Source: Perkinsus olseni (taxonomy: Eukaryota; Perkinsozoa; Perkinsida; Perkinsidae). Taken from it: 23,177 nt of DNA. The stretch spans positions 1 through 23,177 of the forward strand of contig JABANP010000677.1 of the NCBI GenBank assembly GCA_013115135.1, read 5' to 3'. The notes under the pieces were generated by a model that saw only the letters and a program-made list of their open reading frames with translations, did not search any database and was not told where the DNA came from. This document shows, piece by piece, positions 17,971 to 23,177 of the stretch (position 1 is its first letter; each line of letters starts with the position of its first letter). A program made the translations under genes and the position numbers.

Positions 17971-18334
17971 CCAGACCTCGGATATGAAGTAACTGTTCCT
18001 GTCCCACCTCTATCTTCGCGTTATGGTATTATCAAGGATGTTCACCGCCGTCTCAATCACCCAGGCATCAAGGGCACACGTGATAAGATATCCAAGTTCT
18101 ATTTTGGTCTGGTATGACCGCTCAAGTTACTCAACTTGTAGGAGCGTGTCCACTATGCTTGGTTGTAAAACCATCGGTCCGTCCGGCACGTCATAAAGGC
18201 CATCTTGGTTGGCGAGTACAACTACCTTTGGAACGTATTTACATCGACGTCACTCATCCTCATAGCCTTCTACGGCAAGTACTCATGGTTCTTGATTGCT
18301 TTTCAAGATTCGCTTTTGCCTTCGAACTGAGAAG

Positions 18335-18349
18335 AGGCGAAATTCGCCT
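18335..18349. repeat. Palindrome splitting integrase core
   Basis: AGGCGAA-A-TTCGCCT. Frames before (F-E-L-R) and after (G-E-P-S-D-D) rejoin if 17 bases are discounted; the exact 17-base window is ambiguous by one base. Confidence 0.88.
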
Positions 18350-18728
18350 GGCGAGCCCTCAGATGACGTCATTGAAGCATTGAATATTGTTTTTCAGCTT
18401 CATCCTGGTATTCGGGAGATATACTGCGAAAATGCCCAAGCCTTCTGGTCTTATTCATTCAAAAATTTCGTTCACAGCAAGAATGCGATGGATCACCTCC
18501 TACTCACAACCAAGTCTTGCAATGGATGGCCGATGCTGTTCATATCTACAACTCAGTCTCCCACGGTACTCATGGTCTATCTCCGATAAGTGTATTCTAT
18601 GGCTCTCCATCCATGTGGTGTAAATTGAGTCGACGACTTCAAGCGGAGCATCGCCCGACTGCTGGTGACGCTGAGAAGAGTCTCCCGTCTGGCTCCCTCG
18701 CGTCATTACGGTCCAAGTACTCTTCTTT

Positions 18729-18743
18729 TCCAAAGTCTTTGGA
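18729..18743. repeat. 7+1+7 palindrome with nested stem
   Basis: TCCAAAG-T-CTTTGGA, followed by a second stem GGACCAA ... TTGGTCC (18741-18769). This lies at the junction of the plus integrase and minus protease fragments. Confidence 0.7.
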
Positions 18744-18802
18744 CCAAAGACGGAACCTGTCCTTGGTCCACTGTTTTATGTTGTGGATCGATGGCTATCA
18801 CG

Positions 18803-18832
18803 CACGCAGTGCGCAGTGCGTTGCACTGCGTG
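18803..18832. repeat. Inverted repeat with 10-base arms
   Basis: CACGCAGTGC at 18803-18812 pairs with GCACTGCGTG at 18823-18832. An inner CGCAGTGC/GCACTGCG pair also exists (8+3+8), so the segment holds a tandem copy of GCAGTGC plus its complement. Confidence 0.75.
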
Positions 18833-19886
18833 ACACGCAGCCGTGTCGACATTGTCTCCTTGCTTTCTGGTGAAAGTAGTCGCTCGGTCTCTGGTAAGGA
18901 AAATCGTACTTGTTGTGCCGGAGCGAAGAGAAGACGTCCATGAGGTGGAAGGTCGTGACCAAGAAGCAGTGTAGCACCATTAGATCGTAGAAAATCATAA
19001 CCTAGAATGCGAGGCGGTAGGGCTCCCAAGTCTGCAATTAGGAACTGTTGAGTGAAGCTTCTTGACGGGTGATCCACAAAATAGAAGGATAACGAAATAT
19101 ACGACGATGTGTGAACGAATGAATTTGAATTAGAGAATGAGTTAACTTTAGATGTCTTCTTGACCAAGCTAGACAGTCTATGCTTAGTGATAATATTACT
19201 ATTCACAAATGAGCACTCGTGTCTATCAAGCAATGTAGCTTGAGATGATCAGTATTGAAATCAGAGCGACGGTGCGATCGAGTCCGTCGCCGCGCCTCCG
19301 TTTGGGGGCAGATCCTTAGTATTGGCAGCTTGAATAGGCTCTCCATCATCGGCTAACTTCTTGATGGCATTGTATTCGGACGTCCAATGAGCATTAACTC
19401 GGTGGTAGGTACACCATTTCTTCTGGCCAGGGGGTCGGTGCTTGAACTTACCATAGCCAGTAGTTGGTGCTTGCCCATAACGGTGAAGACCTTGTCCATT
19501 GCCACCACCATATCTTGTCAAGGCTGCCACTTCTTCCCGTGGTGCAGCAATCTCTTCAAACGGATCTTCATCAGCCGATGGTGCTGAAGTACCGAGGGCA
19601 TTCTCACTGGCGGGAGAAATAGGGTGGGTGGCCAGCTCGATACAAGCTTGTCGGGCTACTTCGTCGACAGTAGTAAATCGCATAACCCACAAATGACTTG
19701 CTATGTGCTCGGGGAGAGCGTCCATAATCTTCAATATCATATCCCTGTGATGATAAGCATCAGTGTTGGGCTTGACGAACTCGTCGAATTTCGGATACTC
19801 CTCCTCGAACTTCGAGTTCAAATCATAAATCAAAGTATCCAAGGACTCACCTGGTCCAAGATGATGGTCACGGAATTCAGCAGCAG

Positions 19887-19901
19887 CTTGATAGTATCAA
19901 G
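19887..19901. repeat. 7+1+7 palindrome abutting the 41-base palindrome
   Basis: CTTGATA-G-TATCAAG lies immediately beside the 41-mer with no spacer. Discounting both (56 bases) gives an open, in-frame gag; discounting the 41-mer alone restores frame but leaves a TGA. Confidence 0.85.
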
Positions 19902-19942
19902 TTATTAAGCCCCCATATCAAGTTGATATGGGGGCTTAATAA
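19902..19942. repeat. 41-base perfect palindrome (20+1+20) in gag
   Basis: Left arm starts TTATTAAGCCCCC; right arm ends GGGGGCTTAATAA; centre is a single G at 19922. All 20 pairs match. It introduces stops and shifts the gag frame by two. Confidence 0.95.
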
Positions 19943-20211
19943 GATGACACAGCAGGGCCAGGCGAACGGTGTTATCGGAACTACGGTAGTTCTCGTCGAA
20001 GGAAAGATAAGCTTGGAGAGCTCGACCAGTTAAGCAGGTAGACAATTTCCGAGATGCTTTTGATTCATCCCATTCGTTGGTACGAACACATAATCCATAA
20101 CGTGTCAAGAGGTCGACAATGGACTCATCGGGGCGTCCTTGGAATGGGGAAGGTATACTTGTGTGAGAACTTGATGTTGAAGTCGATACCTTTTCAGTGT
20201 CGGGCACGGTC

Positions 20212-20229
20212 ATGAGGGTCTGGGCACCA
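20212..20229 (-). other. Candidate primer binding site of the gag/protease fragment
   Basis: The minus strand reads ...CAACA, spacer AG, then TGGTGCCCAGACCCTCAT just before the gag ATG (they overlap by two bases). The CAACA + two bases + TGG layout is the same as in the BEL/Pao element. The tRNA is not identified, and no LTR start was resolved between 20233 and 20600. Confidence 0.35.
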
Positions 20230-20232
20230 CTT

Positions 20233-20255
20233 GTTGTAAGTTACAACTTGTAACT
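20233..20255. repeat. Overlapping palindromes (15 and 17 bases), tripartite
   Basis: GTTGTAA-G-TTACAAC (20233-20247) overlaps AGTTACAA-C-TTGTAACT (20239-20255, AGT...ACT type). The shared core is TTGTAA g TTACAA c TTGTAA. It lies at what would be the LTR end of the gag fragment. Confidence 0.85.
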
Positions 20256-20571
20256 CAATAGCCAACAGAATGGGAGAGACTTATTTCTTCTACGATGTGA
20301 GGAACAATACAATATAGCGTAATCGATCCGATTGAGCTATGGGAATTGTGTATAGGAGACAGAGAGACAAATTATAAAACAACCGTATGGGTCGTCAACC
20401 TCGTCACTGTGTATAGGCTCTGCACAGCGACGAGGCACCTCCTCGGAATCCGGAGTCGGGGGAAATATGGCACCTGATAAAGCGCGTAATTCATAGTAGC
20501 ATCGCTAACTCGTCCTGTCCAACTTTCTCCCACCTCTCAGCGGGGTTATTTCCCAAGCCTCCACCTTACAT

Positions 20572-20644
20572 CTTCGACTAAGTTAGTCGAAGTCGAACTA
20601 GTCGGAAGTTAGTCGGACTAACTGGTGGTGACCACCAGGTGGTC
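20572..20644. repeat. Array of four perfect odd palindromes
   Basis: CTTCGACTAA-G-TTAGTCGAAG (20572-20592); AGTTAGTC-G-GACTAACT (20607-20623); CTGGTGGT-G-ACCACCAG (20622-20638); GACCACC-A-GGTGGTC (20630-20644). The last two share the tripartite core GGTGGT g ACCACC a GGTGGT. Only about 14 bases of the array lie outside a palindrome. Confidence 0.9.
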
Positions 20645-21132
20645 TTCGACTACCGCTGTGATGAGTATGATTGACATACGCGCTGGATACGGGTTCAGAC
20701 AATAGGAGATAAGTAACGCATATTAAAGTCGACCGAAACGAGTATGGGTCCTCTGCGGTGGATATGTCACCCATCGGCACATGCGCCCCGGCCTGAGCTG
20801 TTTTGAATCGTGCATGATCGACCTGAAGATACTTCTGCACGCGTATCTTGGAGTTGAGCTTGCAAGATACGAGGTAGGTCAGGTTAGAGCCTGTGATCCT
20901 ATCCATGACAACTCTTAACTCAGCAAAACCTTTCTTTTGTGAAGCTCGATTTTCATCATTTCAAGGCTTCCCTGTTACGGGTCTCCCACTGTAGTCCTTT
21001 TAGCTGGGAGGTGCGAGAAAACTATCAGCATTGCTGAGATTCGACGAAAGGACCTAGATGTGAGAAAATTGAGGCACCCCCTTTGGACATCAGTACGTGA
21101 GATTTTGGAAAATTTCTCAGCGAAGAGGGAGA

Positions 21133-21154
21133 CCCAGGCTGCCTGGGCCAGGCA
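21133..21154. repeat. Two overlapping palindromes, tripartite unit
   Basis: CCCAGGC-T-GCCTGGG (21133-21147) overlaps TGCCTGG-G-CCAGGCA (21140-21154). Core CCAGGC t GCCTGG g CCAGGC. Confidence 0.8.
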
Positions 21155-22280
21155 TCTCCTCCATTTCATCGGTAACCATCGGCATGACATTATTTCCACG
21201 TCATGCGGAGTCCTCAGATATCCCAACCAAATTGGTTTAACCTATTCAAGTCTAACCGATGGTAGCGTACTATTGGTAGGTGCTCGGCAACTTCTACGCG
21301 ATGTTTTTCTTTCTACCCGAACTCTCGATGGCGTATATTCAGGCTCTGGGATACGGCTCCTTTCCAGCGTCTTTTTGCTTGTTACGCCTAACATGCCTGT
21401 CGAAATGCTAGGCTACCTGAATGCGTTTCACGATTTTTGAGGCAGTTTAATTCCAGGCAATTGAGATCGGGGCAGAAGCCTTCGACAAAGTGGTACCAAT
21501 AAAGACAGTGGAAACTGTTGCACCCAAATCCTCGCTCGCCGTACCCCTCGTGCAGTGATATCTGAGGCACTACTGAGCAACCCATTCGACCAACTCAGAA
21601 ATTGGTGTTTACTGAAACTTCACATGTGTCACCGTCACACCATCGTGTATTCTCGTCAAGAAGAAGACTTCACATATTAGCTTACACTCTGTAGTATGGC
21701 TATCGTCATACGGTGAATACTTCATCAGAGGACGGGGCGGAAGCTTGTTGAGCCTTAGCAGGGGCTTAGCTCCTTTCAAGACCGGCGCCACAGCTTCTGC
21801 GACACTGTATGTACTTCAGTGCCTGTTGAAGAGCCTGTTGTCGGCCTTCAGTGCGACAGAGAGCCTGTTAGACATCAAAGATCCCTCGCGAGACCTCGCT
21901 TGACCCCACACACAGTCAGTGTGATCTGAGGGACACCTCACCAAAATGAACACAAGATGGCCGGTATTAGTGGAAGAGGCTGCTGGTGATGGTGCTGCTT
22001 CATTACCCATAGACATGCATTACTGTACAACATCACTGATAAAATACAATCTCAGGAAGAATCACTGGAGTCACTCGACTCCTCGTTGGGGGGCACATAG
22101 GGAGCCAATCCCACGCCGTCCGCCGGATGGCCACCGCCAACAGCAGTAGCTGTCGCGTCGTTCCTACTCAAAACCATCGGCCTTCTCACTTGACACAACT
22201 CCACAGCTCACTTCTTGACAGGCTGCTGCTGCTGGTGATTCATGGACTCGACAAAGGAGTTGGTCCCCGGCAACTCACGC

Positions 22281-22718
22281 TTACTGGTAGCCCGACTCGG
22301 CATAGGGGCGAGTAGGGGAGGAGTCGGACTGCCGACCCTCGGCTGTTGCTGCATGGGGGCTCGGAAATGCTCTCCGCCTGGCTGGAGCCTGAACGCACGA
22401 ATCAGCGTCTCGTAGCAACGACGGCACGAACCCGTCAGTGACAGAACCCCTGGACTCCTGGATGGCCTTGGCAGCAGCTGCTACGGCTGCAGCGAAGATC
22501 CCCTTGTCCATATCTAGCAGGGGAGTTCCACCTTCCCCAAGGGTCCCAACCTGGGGTGCTGTAGGGGGCCTCGGGTCATAGCCGGCATACATCTGGGATG
22601 AGGAAATGCCATCACAACGGCGGAGGACGATAGCGACCTGTTGCTCCATCAGGCGTATAGTCTGCTGTTGGACATACTCGCGAATCTGCAGGTCGACCCT
22701 AAGAAGATACGAATAACC
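22281..22718 (-). CDS. Unrecognised Ala/Gln-rich coding candidate
   Basis: Open on the minus strand from just after TGA 22721-22719 to a stop at 22281. The first ATG is 22649 (MEQQVAIVLRRCDG), but the upstream codons (REYVQQQTIRL) look like part of the same helix. It has an Ala-rich helix (GIFAAAVAAAAKAIQE) and a low-complexity Pro/Ser C-terminus. The reading frame is shared with the segment to its right. A 19-base GT...AG-bounded string sits between them, but no splice that rejoins them cleanly was found. Confidence 0.4.
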   Translation of the reverse strand, partial: GYSYLLRVDLQIREYVQQQTIRLMEQQVAIVLRRCDGISSSQMYAGYDPRPPTAPQVGTLGEGGTPLLDMDKGIFAAAVAAAAKAIQESRGSVTDGFVPSLLRDADSCVQAPARRRAFPSPHAATAEGRQSDSSPTRPYAESGYQ

Positions 22719-23024
22719 TCAGAGTGTGCGCGGCAGAGGCCTCACTGTGCTCTGATCATATCCTTGATATACTGAGGGAGCCCTGGAGGCAGCGGACCTG
22801 AAGAGCATCGCCATCTGGTAGGGAAACTGATAAGCCCTACCATAGGAAGAGCCGTACGGAGGTGCCTGTCGCTGTGGGAACCTGAAGGGTGACGTCAACG
22901 CCCGCACGACCGTCTCCTCCCGCCCACCCCTCCCGAGGCGGTAGTCCGTAGGGTGTGGACTGTTGGACAGTGCTTTGCCGTCGCTGAATACTGCTGCGCA
23001 GCTCCCCGAGCCTACCGCTTTCAC
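22719..23024 (-). CDS. Unrecognised Tyr/Pro/Arg-rich coding candidate, probably an internal exon
   Basis: Minus-strand frame beginning after TAG-containing sequence near 23040 (an AG that could be a splice acceptor) and ending at TGA 22721-22719. It contains SPFRFPQRQAPPYGSSYGRA and SVYQGYDQSTVRPLP. No ATG start lies in frame, so it is probably internal. A possible donor, ACA|GTGAGG, lies near 22744. It may belong with 22281-22718. Confidence 0.35.
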   Translation of the reverse strand: MKAVGSGSCAAVFSDGKALSNSPHPTDYRLGRGGREETVVRALTSPFRFPQRQAPPYGSSYGRAYQFPYQMAMLFRSAASRAPSVYQGYDQSTVRPLPRTL

Positions 23025-23177
23025 AGCAACACCGGGGACCTACCGTGAATTCCCGGGGCCCTTCGACGTTCGTGGTAAGTTAGATCGCAGTTGACGGGTG
23101 TCGACTTCGTGCCTTTCAGCCGTGCATCAGACACCTCAAGTAGGAGAGAGGGAAGCAAGGACCCTTATCTGACTTGG
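23025..23177. other. Window end, no feature
   Basis: Short segment upstream (minus strand) of the last coding candidate. No motif beyond a possible branch-like CTAAC and AG acceptor for the adjoining exon. Confidence 0.3.

Larger units (their letters stand above)
17738..18690 (+). pseudogene. Decayed Ty3/gypsy-type integrase fragment (plus strand)
   Basis: A connection segment (DLGRSIINEDISPKVPVIW) leads to YTP | DLGYEVTVPVPPLSSRYG, split by a palindrome at 17956. Then the HHCC finger (HRRLNHPGIKG; CPLCLV near 18155), catalytic Asp in ERIYIDVTHP (about 18250), DCFSRFAFAFELR | GEPSDDVIEALN split by a palindrome at 18335, a second-Asp position that reads E (IYCENAQAF near 18425), SPPTHNQVLQW near 18500 and YNSVSHGTHGLSPISVFYG near 18555. 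A T-run deletion near 18105 causes one more frame change. Stops and the D-to-E change mark it as inactive. It abuts a minus-strand gag/protease remnant near 18700. Confidence 0.85.
18706..19260 (-). pseudogene. Retroelement aspartic protease remnant
   Basis: Minus-strand frame directly downstream of the gag remnant. ATLLD near 19228 is followed by a disrupted D-[T/S]-G site and then SFVNSNIITKHRL. The C-terminal protease landmark PPRILGYDFLRSNGATLLLG lies near 19000. The frame then continues (LPPHGRLLFAPAQQ) to about 18880 and fades into inverted-repeat DNA. The catalytic triplet is lost by an indel, so it is inactive. Confidence 0.7.
19261..20213 (-). pseudogene. Ty3/gypsy-type gag split by a 41-base palindrome
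   Basis: Starts at ATG 20213 (MTVPDTEKV). The first part has FQGRPDESIVDLLTRYG, E-W-D-E-S-K and CLTGRALQAYLSFDE, typical of the retrotransposon gag domain. It runs into the palindrome at 19942 and stops. The second part resumes with AAAEFRDHHLGPGESLDTL and ends at 19261. It contains WCTYHRVNAHWTSEY, a C-x2-H-x4-H-x4-C finger whose last Cys is Tyr. The two parts are in different frames (offset two), which a 41- or 56-base insertion explains. Protease follows downstream. Confidence 0.8.
20256..22280. other. Palindrome clusters, no recognised gene
   Basis: Stem CCTCGTC/GACGAGG with inner CTGTG/CACAG at 20399-20437; palindrome array 20572-20644; 9-base stem CGTATCTTG/CAAGATACG at 20842-20871; tripartite palindrome at 21133; stem GCATGAC/GTCATGC at 21182-21206; GCCTGTT three times near 21820-21869. 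Open stretches 21060-21440 (plus), 21791-21609 and 22016 onward (minus; MSMGNEAAPSPAASS, then a possible GTGAGG donor) may include exons of an intron-rich gene, but I recognise none. Confidence 0.4.

Noticed and set aside
18095..18136. CAAGTT/AACTTG inverted repeat as a palindromic insert causing the frame change near 18105
   Set aside because: It lies in intact integrase coding (MTAQVTQLVGACPLC); the frame change is better explained by one lost T in a T-run.
8075..18349. The 17-base inserts as ordinary spliceosomal introns
   Set aside because: They lack GT...AG ends, and real introns here (carboxypeptidase gene) are 40 bases or longer with consensus donors.
8075..20644. Reading the palindromes as CRISPR repeats or bacterial terminators
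   Set aside because: They share no repeat sequence, have no regular spacers and no cas genes, and the DNA is eukaryotic; their positions inside frames do not fit terminators.

Overview
Eukaryotic nuclear DNA, probably from a protist with short GT-AG introns (40-59 bases where best resolved). An alveolate such as Perkinsus would fit, but nothing here proves the host. There are no rRNA, tRNA, bacterial operon or CRISPR signals.

Layout. 1-7742 (minus strand): a large, nearly intact BEL/Pao-like LTR retrotransposon that runs off the left edge. It has a 5' LTR, PBS, gag, a three-knuckle nucleocapsid frame, protease-RT-RNase H, then integrase with a C-terminal extension of more than 500 residues. 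7762-8292 (plus): a small unrecognised gene split by a 17-base palindrome. 8771-11726 (minus): a serine carboxypeptidase-like (S10) gene that I reconstruct as 14 exons encoding 464 residues. 11727-13772: palindrome-dense DNA with no recognised gene. 13836-14189 (plus): a small secreted Cys-rich candidate. 14717-16745 (minus), 17738-18690 (plus) and 18706-20213 (minus): three decayed Ty3/gypsy-type fragments (RT thumb/RNase H/integrase; integrase; gag/protease). 20214-22280: palindrome clusters and unassigned DNA. 22281-23024 (minus): two unrecognised coding candidates.

Main observation. The window right of 7742 is littered with perfect palindromes that have a single unpaired centre base, mostly 8+1+8 = 17 bases. 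They share almost no internal sequence, but six of the eleven 17-base cores with perfect 8-base arms begin AGT and end ACT. At several places a coding frame breaks exactly at such a palindrome, and discounting 17 bases rejoins the frame and the protein motif: the 7762 gene, RNase H, the RNase H/integrase linker and integrase of the minus fragment, and two sites in the plus integrase. A 41-base palindrome similarly splits a gag. This looks like a class of ultra-short palindromic insertions. None was seen in the intact BEL/Pao element or in the carboxypeptidase exons. All counts were made by eye.
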